The position numbers were made by a program, and so were the translations under genes. A DNA stretch of 36,451 bases from assembly GCA_015222055.1 (NCBI GenBank), contig JADFUR010000022.1, positions 1-36,451 of the forward strand, in the 5' to 3' direction. This DNA is from Bacteroidota bacterium (GTDB lineage: Bacteria; Bacteroidota; Bacteroidia; Bacteroidales; B39-G9). Positions 17,719 through 27,339 of this stretch are shown here, one piece after another (the first letter of the stretch is position 1; each line of letters opens with the position of its first letter). The notes under the pieces are model-generated. The model searched no databases and was not told the origin of the DNA. It saw only the letters and a program-made list of their open reading frames with translations.

Positions 17719-19191
17719 TTAAAAGCTACTGTAATTTGGAGCTTCTCGTGTAATTGTTACATCATGAGGATGACTTTCGATAATGCCCGATTGAGAAACC
17801 CTTACAAATTTTGCTTTTTTTAATTCGTCAACATTAGCAGCACCGCAATATCCCATACCTGCTCTCAAACCTCCAATTAACTGATAAACTATTTCAGATA
17901 AATTTCCTTTATATGGAACTCTTGCAGCAATTCCCTCAGGAACAAGTTTCTTTATATCGTCTTCATAATCTTGGAAATACCTATCTTTTGAACCTTGTTG
18001 CATAGCTTCAATTGATCCCATCCCACGATAAGTTTTAAATTTACGTCCTTGATATATAATTGTTTCGCCGGGAGATTCTTCAACACCAGCAAATAAAGAA
18101 CCTGCCATAACAGTATCTGCACCTGCAGCAAGAGCTTTAACAATATCTCCTGAGTATCTTAATCCACCATCAGCAATAACAGAGACACCAGTCCCTTTTA
18201 AAGCTTTTGCAACATTATAAACTGCTGTTAATTGAGGAACACCAACTCCTGCAATTACTCGTGTAGTACAAATTGATCCTGGTCCAATCCCAACTTTAAC
18301 AGCATCAGCACCAGCTTCAACTAGTGCAAGAGCAGCTTCAGCAGTCCCAACATTACCAACAATATAATCAACATCGGGAAATTTAGCTTTTGCAACCTTT
18401 AAAACATCAACAACGCCTTTTGAATGACCGTGAGCAGTATCAATAACAACTGCATCCACATCTGCATTAACTAATGCTTCAATACGTATCATTGTATCAG
18501 AAGTAACACCAACAGCAGCAGCAACTCGTAATCGACCTTTCTTGTCTTTGCATGCATTAGGACGATCTTTTGCTTTAGTAATATCTTTATATGTTAAAAG
18601 TCCAACTAATTTATTATTTTCGTCAACAACAGGTAATTTTTCAATTTTATATTCATGAAGAATGTCTTCTGCTTTTTCCAAATCTGTTTCTTGTGAAGTT
18701 GTAACAAGATTTTCAGAAGTCATAATTTCGCTAACAGGCCTTTGTAAATTATGTTCAAAACGCAAATCCCTATTTGTAACTATTCCAATAAGAGTATTTG
18801 CATCATCAATAACCGGAATTCCACCAATTTTGAATTCTTTCATTATATTTAATGCATCACCAATAGTACCGTCCTGTTTCATAGTAATAGGGTCTATTAT
18901 CATCCCATTCTCAGCACGTTTAACCATTTTTACTTGTTGAGCTTGTTTTTGAATACTCATATTTTTATGAATAACCCCTATTCCACCTTCTCGAGCAATT
19001 GAAATTGCTAAATTAGCGTCAGTAACGGTATCCATTGCCGCTGACACTATTGGGGTATTTAATTTAATATTTCTTGAAAATGTTGTTGATATATCAACAT
19101 TTCTAGGCAAAACCTCTGAATAAGCTGGGATTAAAGAGACATCATCAAAAGTTAAACCTTCATACTGAATTTTATCTGTTACAAAAGACAT
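17719..19191 (-). CDS. guaB: IMP dehydrogenase
   Basis: A 490-residue enzyme oxidising IMP to XMP with NAD+, the committed step of GTP synthesis. The TIM barrel begins [17 protein letters not shown], is interrupted by two CBS domains (about residues 95-210), and resumes with the catalytic loop [11 protein letters not shown] (Cys near residue 308). Later marks are [28 protein letters not shown] and [12 protein letters not shown]. Length and order are fully typical. It is divergent from recQ across a 197-base gap. The placement upstream of the parvulin genes is, as I recall, common in Bacteroidota. Confidence 0.98.
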   Translation of the reverse strand: MSFVTDKIQYEGLTFDDVSLIPAYSEVLPRNVDISTTFSRNIKLNTPIVSAAMDTVTDANLAISIAREGGIGVIHKNMSIQKQAQQVKMVKRAENGMIIDPITMKQDGTIGDALNIMKEFKIGGIPVIDDANTLIGIVTNRDLRFEHNLQRPVSEIMTSENLVTTSQETDLEKAEDILHEYKIEKLPVVDENNKLVGLLTYKDITKAKDRPNACKDKKGRLRVAAAVGVTSDTMIRIEALVNADVDAVVIDTAHGHSKGVVDVLKVAKAKFPDVDYIVGNVGTAEAALALVEAGADAVKVGIGPGSICTTRVIAGVGVPQLTAVYNVAKALKGTGVSVIADGGLRYSGDIVKALAAGADTVMAGSLFAGVEESPGETIIYQGRKFKTYRGMGSIEAMQQGSKDRYFQDYEDDIKKLVPEGIAARVPYKGNLSEIVYQLIGGLRAGMGYCGAANVDELKKAKFVRVSQSGIIESHPHDVTITREAPNYSSF

Positions 19192-19388
19192 ACTTTATTT
19201 TTTCAAATTAAAACTGTGGCAAATTACAAAAAAATAGTATACGATTAAGGAGTTTTTTTATTTTTTTTATACTCTTAATTTTATTAAATTCAACTAATTT
19301 GAAGGAATAAAAAATTATTAATTAGTAATTGTTCGTTTCTTTAATTTGTTATAAATTTATATTCTATTTTTACACATAAAATATTTAC

Positions 19389-21293
19389 TTGGATAAATAT
19401 CAAAAAATATTAACTAAATACTGGGGCTATCCTAATTTTAGGCCTTTGCAAGATGATATAATAAAATCAATTGGTGAAGGTAAAGATACTTTAGCGTTAA
19501 TGCCCACCGGAGGAGGAAAATCAATTACATTTCAAGTTCCTGCACTTGCCAAAGATGGAATATGTATTGTTATTACCCCATTAATTGCTTTAATGAAAGA
19601 TCAGGTTGAAAATTTGAAACAGCGGGATATTAAAGCAGTTGCTATTTTTTCGGGAATGACAAAAAGAGAAATTGACATAGCTCTTGATAATTGTATTTAT
19701 GGTGACATCAAATTTTTATACTTATCTCCGGAGCGATTAGGGACTGATTTGTTTAAAGCCCGACTTCAAAATATGAAAGTCAATTTATTGGCTGTTGATG
19801 AAGCTCACTGCATTTCTCAATGGGGCTATGATTTTCGTCCTTCATACTTAAAAATTGCAGAAATAAGAAGCTTAATTCCCGAAATACCTGTTTTAGCTGT
19901 AACTGCTACGGCCACTCCTGATGTTGTTGAAGATATACAAGAAAGACTTTGCTTTAAAGAAAAAAATGTCCTTCAAAAAAGTTTTGAAAGAAAAAACTTA
20001 ATTTATATTGTTAGAAAAATTGAAGATAAACAAAAGTATCTTTTAAAAATTCTCACGAGTATTAATGGTACTGGAATTGTTTATGTAAGAAGCCGGAAAA
20101 AAACTCGGGAAATATCTTCCTTCTTAGAAAAAAACAGAATCTCTTCAGACTACTATCATGCAGGTCTAAGTAACGAAAGCAGAGAGAAAAAACAACAAGC
20201 ATGGAAATCAAGAAAAAATAGAATTATTGTCTCAACAAATGCTTTTGGTATGGGTATTGATAAATCTGATGTAAGGATTGTTGTTCATCTTGATTTACCG
20301 GATTCTATAGAAGCTTATTTTCAAGAAGCAGGAAGAGCAGGTAGGGATGGCAAAAAGGCTTATTCGGTAATTCTATACCATAATTTAGATAAAATAAAAC
20401 TTAAGCAGAGAATTGCCAGGTCATTTCCCGATATTAAAGAAATTATTAAAACATATAATGCATTAGGAAACTATTTTCAAATAGCCATTGGCTCTGGTAA
20501 GGATTTGGTTCTTGATTTTAATCTAATTGATTTTTCATCTAGATATAAATTAAATGTTTTAATTGCCTATAACAGCTTAAAAATACTTGAAAGAGAGCAA
20601 TATATACAACTAACTGACGAATTGAACAATCCATCAAAAGTTCACTTTTTATATAGTAAAGATGATTTATATAAATTTCAGGTGGCAAATGCAAATTATG
20701 ACAAATTTATTAAACTTCTTCTTCGTTCTTATTCAGGAGTTTTTAAAAATTTTGTTGCTATTGATGAAAAGAAATTAGCAAAAAAATCGAATACAGATAT
20801 TACCATAATTAAAAAATACTTACAAGGTCTTAACAATAATAAAATTATAAGGTATATCCCTCAAAAAAAGACCCCCCTAATTATTTATACTGAAGAACGC
20901 CTTGAAGAAAAAGCTTTGTTTATTTCGAAAAAAAAATATTTGGAAAGAAAAAAACGATTTACTCAAAGAATAGATGCAATGCTTAACTATGCCGATAGTG
21001 ACAACAAATGTCGAAGTCAATTACTATTAAATTATTTTGGCGAAAAAAACGCTTATCGATGTGGGAAATGCGATGTTTGTCAAAAACGTAACGAACTTAA
21101 TTTAAGCAAATATGAATTTGATTTGATTTTAGAAGAAATAAAAAAAATCTTAAAAGACCAAACAGCTACAATTGATTATTTAGTTGACAATATATCAATT
21201 AAGAAAGAAGGCAAATCACTTAAAGTTATTCAATGGCTTCTCGATAACGAAAAAATAAGATACACAGAGAACAAAAAACTAGCTTGGACATAG
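19389..21293 (+). CDS. recQ: ATP-dependent DNA helicase RecQ
   Basis: A 634-residue 3'-5' DNA helicase. The N-terminus LTKYWGYPNFRPLQDDII is the RecQ Q-motif region, followed by Walker A MPTGGGKSITFQ, the DEAH box (VDEAHCISQWGYDFRP) and motif VI (QEAGRAGRDGK). The zinc-binding cysteines of the RQC region (KCRSQLLL...CGKCDVC) lie near residues 540-565. I see no clear HRDC domain; the last 65 residues are a winged-helix-like tail. The start is a TTG: an in-frame stop four codons upstream leaves no ATG option, and the Q-motif is close behind. It is divergent from guaB. Confidence 0.95.
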   Translation: MDKYQKILTKYWGYPNFRPLQDDIIKSIGEGKDTLALMPTGGGKSITFQVPALAKDGICIVITPLIALMKDQVENLKQRDIKAVAIFSGMTKREIDIALDNCIYGDIKFLYLSPERLGTDLFKARLQNMKVNLLAVDEAHCISQWGYDFRPSYLKIAEIRSLIPEIPVLAVTATATPDVVEDIQERLCFKEKNVLQKSFERKNLIYIVRKIEDKQKYLLKILTSINGTGIVYVRSRKKTREISSFLEKNRISSDYYHAGLSNESREKKQQAWKSRKNRIIVSTNAFGMGIDKSDVRIVVHLDLPDSIEAYFQEAGRAGRDGKKAYSVILYHNLDKIKLKQRIARSFPDIKEIIKTYNALGNYFQIAIGSGKDLVLDFNLIDFSSRYKLNVLIAYNSLKILEREQYIQLTDELNNPSKVHFLYSKDDLYKFQVANANYDKFIKLLLRSYSGVFKNFVAIDEKKLAKKSNTDITIIKKYLQGLNNNKIIRYIPQKKTPLIIYTEERLEEKALFISKKKYLERKKRFTQRIDAMLNYADSDNKCRSQLLLNYFGEKNAYRCGKCDVCQKRNELNLSKYEFDLILEEIKKILKDQTATIDYLVDNISIKKEGKSLKVIQWLLDNEKIRYTENKKLAWT

Positions 21294-21299
21294 ACATAG

Positions 21300-21327
21300 T
21301 TTAAGGTTTAAAGTTTAAAGTTTAAAG
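21300..21327 (+). repeat. TTTAAAG tandem heptamer
   Basis: Four head-to-tail heptamers (the first is TTTAAGG) lie seven bases after the recQ stop and upstream of the next promoter. It is a low-complexity intergenic repeat, with a related short stretch near 30075. Confidence 0.75.
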
Positions 21328-21353
21328 TTTTATGATTATTAGGTAATTGTTAT

Positions 21354-21361
21354 TACTTTTG
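21354..21361 (+). promoter_or_regulatory. -7 box for the DUF5063 / exonuclease / rlmI operon
   Basis: TACTTTTG is a perfect TAnnTTTG match, identical to the boxes before the DUF2795 and cysD genes. It lies inside the longest open frame but 21 bases before the ATG at 21383, so that ATG is taken as the start. No clear -33 element is seen. Confidence 0.6.
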
Positions 21362-21382
21362 CAAAAAATTATTAAAACTCTC

Positions 21383-21997
21383 ATGGAAGAAAATATTGAG
21401 AATATTGTTTATTCAAAAAACGTGCTTGAATTCACAACTGTTGCGAATGAATATTGTGCTTTTATTGAAAAAGGATATGAAATAAGTCAAAAAGATTTTT
21501 TTTCTAAAATTCAAAAATTATTACCATTATTATATTTGAAAGCATCATTATTGCCTGAACTTAGAGCTATAAACACCGAAGAATGCGAAAAGTTTGTTAG
21601 TCTCGAAGAATGGGAAATAATAAACAAAATTTCAAAATCTATATTAAACGAATTTGATTCTTTTAATGATGTTTACGACCCATTAATGCAAGAGGATGAA
21701 AACTCATGCTCATCAAGTATTTCGGAAAATATTGCAGATATTTATCAAGACTTAAAAGACTTTGTTAATTTATATAACATTGGCTCAGTAGAGATGATGA
21801 ACGATGCAATTTTTGAATGCAAACTTAATTATAAAAATTTTTGGGGTCAACGTTTAGTTAATATTTTGAGACCTATTCATAATATTTTTTATGGAAATAA
21901 GGAATTAAATACTGAAGTAAATACAGAAATTAAAGATACAGACAACAACTCTTGGAATATTTCACAAAAATTTGAGAATCTAGACGACGATGAATAA
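21383..21997 (+). CDS. DUF5063 domain protein
   Basis: A 204-residue soluble acidic protein beginning MEENIENIVYSKNVLEF. I recognise it as the DUF5063 family, alpha-helical and of unknown function. A long helix-rich N-terminal half (VANEYCAFIEKGYEISQ, KLLPLLYLKASLLP) is typical. The start was moved to the ATG at 21383 because upstream TTG codons fall in the promoter. Its last codons overlap the exonuclease gene by 8 bases, and rlmI follows 16 bases after that, so the three form one operon. The association hints at a role in RNA processing or ribosome maturation, which is inference only. Confidence 0.85.
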   Translation: MEENIENIVYSKNVLEFTTVANEYCAFIEKGYEISQKDFFSKIQKLLPLLYLKASLLPELRAINTEECEKFVSLEEWEIINKISKSILNEFDSFNDVYDPLMQEDENSCSSSISENIADIYQDLKDFVNLYNIGSVEMMNDAIFECKLNYKNFWGQRLVNILRPIHNIFYGNKELNTEVNTEIKDTDNNSWNISQKFENLDDDE

Positions 21998-22577
21998 CAT
22001 CTACCAAAGCACAATAACTAAAGAAGAAATTGCCGAATTACCTTTAATAAAATTTGATGGCGAAATAATTGTAGTTGACAACAAAAAAAAATTAGATGCG
22101 ATAATTCCTGATTTAAAAAAAGAAAAATTATTCGGTTTTGACACAGAAACTCGTCCTGCATTTAAGAAAGGAACAACAAACAAAGTAGCCCTGCTTCAAT
22201 TATCTTCTAATGAAAAATCTTATCTAATTAGATTAAATAAAATTGGATTGCCAAATTCTTTGAAAGAAATATTATGTGATGAAAAAATTTTCAAAATAGG
22301 TATAGCCATTAGGGACGACATTAAAATACTAAAAAGATTAAATAACTTTGAGGCAAACTCATTTATTGGCTTGCAAAAATATGTAAAGCAATTCGATATT
22401 GAGAATAACGGCATGAAAAAATTAGCAGGTATTGTTTTAAAATCCCGCATTTCGAAAGCACAACAATTGTCGAATTGGGAAAATGAAACATTAACACCTG
22501 CTCAACAAAGTTATGCTGCTACCGATGCATGGATTTGTTATAAAATTTATGAAGAATTAAATAACAAATTGTCTTAA
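21990..22577 (+). CDS. 3'-5' exonuclease, DEDD superfamily (RNase D-like)
   Basis: A 195-residue single-domain exonuclease. Motif I is FGFDTETRP (Asp and Glu metal ligands) near residues 48-56, motif II is KIGIAIRDDIKIL near 101-113, and motif III is QSYAATDAWICYKIYEEL near 171-188, with the tyrosine of the DEDDy class. No HRDC or other RNA-binding domain is present, so it is shorter than RNase D. The ATG overlaps the end of the DUF5063 gene by 8 bases, indicating translational coupling. The substrate (tRNA, rRNA or DNA) cannot be read from the sequence; its place before an rRNA methyltransferase gene favours RNA. Confidence 0.92.
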   Translation: MNNIYQSTITKEEIAELPLIKFDGEIIVVDNKKKLDAIIPDLKKEKLFGFDTETRPAFKKGTTNKVALLQLSSNEKSYLIRLNKIGLPNSLKEILCDEKIFKIGIAIRDDIKILKRLNNFEANSFIGLQKYVKQFDIENNGMKKLAGIVLKSRISKAQQLSNWENETLTPAQQSYAATDAWICYKIYEELNNKLS

Positions 22578-22593
22578 AACAAAAAAAACCACA

Positions 22594-23781
22594 ATGGATA
22601 ATTATTCAAAAGTAATATTAAAATCAGGTAAAGAACAATCAATTAATAGATATCACCCTTGGATTTTTTCTGGTGCAATAAAATTAATCAATGGTGATGT
22701 AAAGGAGGGCGATATTGTTGAAGTTTATTCAAACCACAATGAATTTTTAGCCTTGGGACATTATCAAATTGGCACAATAACGGTGAGGATATTCTCTTTT
22801 GAAAAAACAGAAATAAACTTTGAGTTTTGGGAAAAAAAATTACTTAAAGCTTACAATTTAAGAAAAGAAATAGGACTTATTGATAATAAAAACACAAATG
22901 TTTTTAGATTAGTACATGGAGAAGGCGATGATATGCCTGGTGCAATAATTGATTTTTACAACGGAACTGCTGTCACACAATTCCATTCAATTGGAATGTA
23001 TCTTGAACGACAGACATTTGCAAAGGCTTTAAAAAATATTTTTGGTGATAAGCTTAATGCTGTTTACGATAAAAGCGAATCGACAATTCCGTTTAAATCT
23101 GAAATAAATCCAACCAACGAATATTTGTTAGGTGAAAACAAAGCAAATATTGTTAGTGAATATGGTAACAAATTTAAAGTTGACTGGGAAGAAGGCCAAA
23201 AAACAGGTTTCTTTATTGACCAAAGAGAAAACCGAAAACTTATAGAATACTATTCAAAAGACAAAAGTGTATTAAATGTATTTGGATATACCGGAGGGTT
23301 CTCGATATATGCAATGAAAGGAAATGCAAAATTAGTTCACTCTGTTGATAGTTCTAAAAAAGCTATTGAGCTTACAGACGAAAACATTGCATTAAACTTT
23401 GACGATACATCAAGACACAAATCTTTTGCCGTAGATGCTTTTGACTTTTTAAAAGATATAAAAAATAAATACGATCTTATTATTCTTGATCCACCTGCAT
23501 TTGCGAAACATAATAAAGCATTAAACAATGCATTGAAAGGATATAAAAAAATAAATACTCGTGCGTTTGAACAAATTCGTTCTGGTGGAATATTATTTAC
23601 ATTTTCGTGTTCTCAAGCTGTTAGTAAGAAAAACTTTAGAGAAGCTGTTTTTTCAGCAGCAGCCATATCTGGGAGGAAAGTTAAAATATTGCATCAGCTA
23701 ACACAACCGTCAGATCATCCTGTAAACATTTATCATCCAGAAGGAGAATATTTAAAAGGATTGGTGCTTTATGTTGAATGA
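22594..23781 (+). CDS. 23S rRNA (cytosine-C5) methyltransferase, RlmI family
   Basis: A 395-residue SAM-dependent rRNA methyltransferase. An N-terminal PUA-type RNA-binding domain (residues 1-80, with RYHPWIFSGAI and LALGHYQ) precedes the EEHEY-like middle domain. The Rossmann domain has motif I VFGYTGGFSIYA, an acidic HSVDSSKKA, motif IV ILDPPAFAK and a motif VI region FTFSCSQAVS. This matches RlmI, which methylates C1962 of 23S rRNA in E. coli; the exact position in this organism is inferred. It is the last gene of the operon with DUF5063 and the exonuclease, and converges on a histidine kinase gene. Confidence 0.93.
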   Translation: MDNYSKVILKSGKEQSINRYHPWIFSGAIKLINGDVKEGDIVEVYSNHNEFLALGHYQIGTITVRIFSFEKTEINFEFWEKKLLKAYNLRKEIGLIDNKNTNVFRLVHGEGDDMPGAIIDFYNGTAVTQFHSIGMYLERQTFAKALKNIFGDKLNAVYDKSESTIPFKSEINPTNEYLLGENKANIVSEYGNKFKVDWEEGQKTGFFIDQRENRKLIEYYSKDKSVLNVFGYTGGFSIYAMKGNAKLVHSVDSSKKAIELTDENIALNFDDTSRHKSFAVDAFDFLKDIKNKYDLIILDPPAFAKHNKALNNALKGYKKINTRAFEQIRSGGILFTFSCSQAVSKKNFREAVFSAAAISGRKVKILHQLTQPSDHPVNIYHPEGEYLKGLVLYVE

Positions 23782-23831
23782 TTAGTATCTTATATAGAAT
23801 CTGTCATTACGAACCGTTCAGATTGCAGGAA

Positions 23832-23861
23832 GAATTTTTCTTCAATCACAAAGAAAAATTC
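23832..23861. terminator. 11-bp inverted repeat between convergent genes
   Basis: GAATTTTTCTT (23832-23842) pairs perfectly with 23851-23861 across an 8-base loop, in the 181-base gap between rlmI and the Cache kinase gene. The T run is within the stem rather than after it. It sits inside a longer imperfectly palindromic stretch (about 23803-23890) that could be a degenerate intergenic repeat. Confidence 0.45.
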
Positions 23862-23962
23862 GTCGCTCGTACCTCGCTTCGGAATTACAAAAAAACAAAT
23901 GATTATTTTCCTTCTCCAATAATAGATTTAAGTTGAAAACTTTCATCTTTATACTATACTAC

Positions 23963-26359
23963 CTACTTTGGTAATGTAAAATAGAATGTAGAACCTTTGT
24001 TTAATTCCGATTCTACCCAGATTCTACCATGAAGCATCTCAACTAATTTTTTCGATATTGTTAATCCTAATCCGTTACCACCGTATAATACTGATTTATC
24101 ACTCTCAATTTTTCTAAACCTATCAAAAATCAACTCAAATTGATTATCTGCAATACCTTTGCCTGTATCTTTAACGTAAAATACTAAACTATTCTTTCTT
24201 GCAAAATAGCCAAATTCCACAAATCCTTTATCAGTAAACTTAATAGCATTTACAATCAATTTATTTAATATTTGTTTAAATTTAAGAATATCAGTAGAAA
24301 CAGTAAACCTTTCATCTTCCGATGGACTTTTGAGAAACAACTCAATTTCTTTATTCATTAGTTGTATTTCGTTCTGAAAATATTTATATAATTCTATTAA
24401 GACATCATTAACATTGCATTCTAAAAAATTTAACTTATGTTGACCTGCTTCAATTTTTGATACTTCAAGAATATCTTCAATTATGCCTAAAAGAGACAGA
24501 CTATTATCATTGATTAACTTAACATACTTATCTCTTGTTTTGATATTTTTAGCACTATTTAATAAATTTGAAAATCCAATAATTGCATTCATTGGAGTAC
24601 GAATTTCATGAGATAAATTTTTTAAAAAAGCTGATTGGAACTTAACTGCTTTTTCTGCTTTTTCTTTAGCTTCTTTTAGGCTGTTTTCATATTCTTTTTG
24701 CTCACTAATATCTCTGTAAATACCATAAACAGCTACATGTCCTCCTTTAATAACAACGGGAGTCATAAGTATAGACACATAAATCAACTTGTCATCTTTC
24801 CGTTTTCGTATAGATTCTTTAAAAACAATTTTACCTCTTGCTACTTTGCGTGTAATTTCTTGAGCTTCTCTTTGTAAATGTGAAGGAATAATTAAATTAT
24901 CTATTTCTTTAGATAGTGTTTCCTGATAAGTATAACCGAACATATCAGAAAACTTTTTATTCATTCGAATCAATTTACTACTTTTATCTGTTAAAATAAT
25001 TGCTTCAGGAGAACTTTCAAACAATTCTTCGAAATATGCTTTCTCTATTGACAAATCATTATACGCCTTGTTTATTTCTTCAATCATTTTATTAGCCGCA
25101 ACTGCTAATAATTTAAATTCTGAAAATTGAATTTTACTAACGTCAACGGTAATATATTCAGTTGTTGCTTTTTTTAAAAATTTAATTAATGATTGGATAT
25201 TAAAATTAATTGATTTAGCAAGACTCCGTGCAATAAAATAAATTATAATAGATAATAAAATAAAAACAATTACAATAATCAAAATCTGATGAAAAACCTC
25301 AGCTTTAAATTCAGCTTTCTGCTTTTCAATAATTTTATCAATTTCTTCTAGATATACACCAGATCCAATCATCCATTCCCAATCAGGAAAGCCCTTTATA
25401 AACGATACTTTTTTGCATGGTATGGGTTCTGAACGTTTATTCCAAATATAATAGAGATAATCTCCTTCTGGATTTTCAACCGCTTTTCTCTCTTCTTGAA
25501 TAACATTTACTCCATTAGGATCGGAGAATTCCCATAAATTTCTATTGTCTGTTACAACATTACCATCAGTAATTAGAGCATCTCCATTATATTTATTTAT
25601 AAAAACATATCCTTCGCTGCCAAAACGAATAGACGCAACTTCTTTAACAACTTCTTTTTGGATATTTTGCTCCATTTCATTAAGATAAATTCCCGAACCA
25701 ATTACCCATCCTAAAGGTTTAAAAAGTTTAACAAAAGATATTCCCGGACTTATCATTTTAGATTTGTTTGTTTTGCCTTTCCAAAAAATTTTCACAAATC
25801 CTTCATCTTGCTTTTTAACAATTTCCAATTCGTCTTTAATAACAAAGTTACCATATGCATCTTTTAAGTATAACAGGTTTACATTTTCTGTTTGTGGCTC
25901 AAGTGGATAAAGTATCTCAGTTCCTTTTAAATCGAATATAAAAATATAATTTTCACCATTATCAAATCTTATTGGTCTCAATGCTTGCTTTATTAGTGCT
26001 TTAATCTCTAGCGTTGATTTAATATTTTTATTCTTTTTATAAATATTTAAAGCAATATTATAAGCATTAAATACCCTTCCTTTTATTTCTAATTTAGCTT
26101 TGTTTTCCGTTTGAATTTTTTCATATTTAATAATATCTAAGGCAGCCTCAACTTTGCCTTTAGCAATTTGTTTTTGTGCATCTAAGTAGAACGTACTTAT
26201 CTTTTTGACATCCGTTTCATATCTGCTATTTACTTGATAAATAGAAAAGGCAGCAAAAATAATTATTAAACCAAGTAATATGAAAAAACTGACAAAAAAA
26301 TATTTATCGGAAATACTCTTTTCTTTAAAATTTAGTTTTCGGATTAATGATTTTAACAT
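23963..26359 (-). CDS. Cache-PAS sensor histidine kinase
   Basis: A 798-residue membrane kinase. A helix at about residues 21-44 and a second at 357-378 bracket an extracytoplasmic region with two Cache modules. Each ends with the same signature (KPLGWVIGSGIYLNEME and FPDWEWMIGSGVYLEEID), so the module looks duplicated. A HAMP-like linker is followed by a PAS domain (about 447-560: LTDKSSKLIRMNKKFSDMFG), HisKA with the phosphoacceptor H584 in LSHEIRTP, and a complete HATPase (NAIKFTDKG, DTGKGI, GGNGLGLTISKKL). It has no receiver domain and no adjacent response regulator, so its partner is elsewhere. Cache domains usually bind small metabolites; the ligand is unknown. Confidence 0.93.
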   Translation of the reverse strand: MLKSLIRKLNFKEKSISDKYFFVSFFILLGLIIIFAAFSIYQVNSRYETDVKKISTFYLDAQKQIAKGKVEAALDIIKYEKIQTENKAKLEIKGRVFNAYNIALNIYKKNKNIKSTLEIKALIKQALRPIRFDNGENYIFIFDLKGTEILYPLEPQTENVNLLYLKDAYGNFVIKDELEIVKKQDEGFVKIFWKGKTNKSKMISPGISFVKLFKPLGWVIGSGIYLNEMEQNIQKEVVKEVASIRFGSEGYVFINKYNGDALITDGNVVTDNRNLWEFSDPNGVNVIQEERKAVENPEGDYLYYIWNKRSEPIPCKKVSFIKGFPDWEWMIGSGVYLEEIDKIIEKQKAEFKAEVFHQILIIVIVFILLSIIIYFIARSLAKSINFNIQSLIKFLKKATTEYITVDVSKIQFSEFKLLAVAANKMIEEINKAYNDLSIEKAYFEELFESSPEAIILTDKSSKLIRMNKKFSDMFGYTYQETLSKEIDNLIIPSHLQREAQEITRKVARGKIVFKESIRKRKDDKLIYVSILMTPVVIKGGHVAVYGIYRDISEQKEYENSLKEAKEKAEKAVKFQSAFLKNLSHEIRTPMNAIIGFSNLLNSAKNIKTRDKYVKLINDNSLSLLGIIEDILEVSKIEAGQHKLNFLECNVNDVLIELYKYFQNEIQLMNKEIELFLKSPSEDERFTVSTDILKFKQILNKLIVNAIKFTDKGFVEFGYFARKNSLVFYVKDTGKGIADNQFELIFDRFRKIESDKSVLYGGNGLGLTISKKLVEMLHGRIWVESELNKGSTFYFTLPK

Positions 26360-26461
26360 CTTTTAAATTAAATTTTCATAATAATATATTAATTATTTTT
26401 TTATAAAAATTCCACACTCACATAAATCGTTATGTAGCTTATAAATAGTATACAAAAAAAT

Positions 26462-27169
26462 TTATTTAATATGTAAACCACATTCTTTACTTTCTGGGGC
26501 TTCCCACCACCATCGACCGGCACGCAGGTCTTCTCCTTTTTCTATAGCTCTGGTGCATGGCTTGCATCCTATACTTGGATATCCTTTGTCGTGTAAAACA
26601 TTATAAGGAATGTCTTTCTCTTTAATATATTTCCACACTTGCTCTTCAGTCCATTCTATTAGTGGATTTAACTTTATTAAATTATTCTTTTCATCCCACT
26701 CAACTAATTTTGCATTAATTCGTGTAATTGATTGTGCTTGTCTTAAGCCACAAATCCAAACATCTAAACTTTTAAAGGCTCTTTGCAGGGGTTCAAGCTT
26801 TCTAATTTTACAACAAAGCTTCCTGTTTTCAACACTTTTGTAAAACAGATTAGCCCCTTTTTCATTAACCATTTTCTCTACCTGCTCATTATCAGGAAAA
26901 TAAATTTGTATTTTTATGTCATATTTTTTATTTGTTTTATCAATTAAATCATACGATTCTTGAAAACATCGACCAGTATCGAGGGTGAAAATTTTTGTTG
27001 ATTTATTTATTGAAGCAATCATATGAGTCAAAATCTGATCTTCAGCACCAAGACTTGATGAAAGAGCAATTTTATCATTATACTTTTCAATAAAAAATGC
27101 AATAATTTGTTCGGGTGTTTTATTTTTTAATTTTCTATTTAGCTCACTAACAATATCTTTACTTTCCAT
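26462..27169 (-). CDS. cysH: APS/PAPS reductase, [4Fe-4S] type
   Basis: A 235-residue assimilatory reductase that converts activated sulfate to sulfite using thioredoxin. The PP-loop is SSLGAEDQ near residue 38, followed by FTLDTGRCF. Cysteine pairs CC (119-120) and CxxC (202-205, GCKPC) form the [4Fe-4S] ligand pattern of the APS reductase class, and Cys230 in KECGLH is the catalytic cysteine. The cluster motif favours adenylyl sulfate over PAPS as substrate, consistent with no APS kinase gene nearby. The ATG at 27169 is preferred to a GTG one codon earlier. It is divergent from cysDN, which makes the substrate. Confidence 0.95.
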   Translation of the reverse strand: MESKDIVSELNRKLKNKTPEQIIAFFIEKYNDKIALSSSLGAEDQILTHMIASINKSTKIFTLDTGRCFQESYDLIDKTNKKYDIKIQIYFPDNEQVEKMVNEKGANLFYKSVENRKLCCKIRKLEPLQRAFKSLDVWICGLRQAQSITRINAKLVEWDEKNNLIKLNPLIEWTEEQVWKYIKEKDIPYNVLHDKGYPSIGCKPCTRAIEKGEDLRAGRWWWEAPESKECGLHIK

Positions 27170-27304
27170 CACTTATTTTTATTTATCTTCACAAATATAT
27201 AAATTTTTGCTTCTATTATCACATACTAATTTTAGTTAATTTAAATTTACAGACCTCACAATTAAAGAAGACAAAAGTTATTATATAACTAATTATAATT
27301 TTAT

Positions 27305-27312
27305 TACTTTTG
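27305..27312 (+). promoter_or_regulatory. -7 box for cysDN
   Basis: TACTTTTG matches the Bacteroidota -7 consensus and lies 27 bases before the cysD ATG. Its TTG (27310) is the first possible start of the frame, but it is promoter sequence. I see no clear -33 element. Confidence 0.55.
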
Positions 27313-27339
27313 CCAAAAGAAAGACAATTTAAAAAAAAT

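Noticed and set aside
18662-18940. Plus-strand frame of 92 codons opposite guaB
   Set aside because: It is antisense to the CBS region of IMP dehydrogenase, with no independent support.
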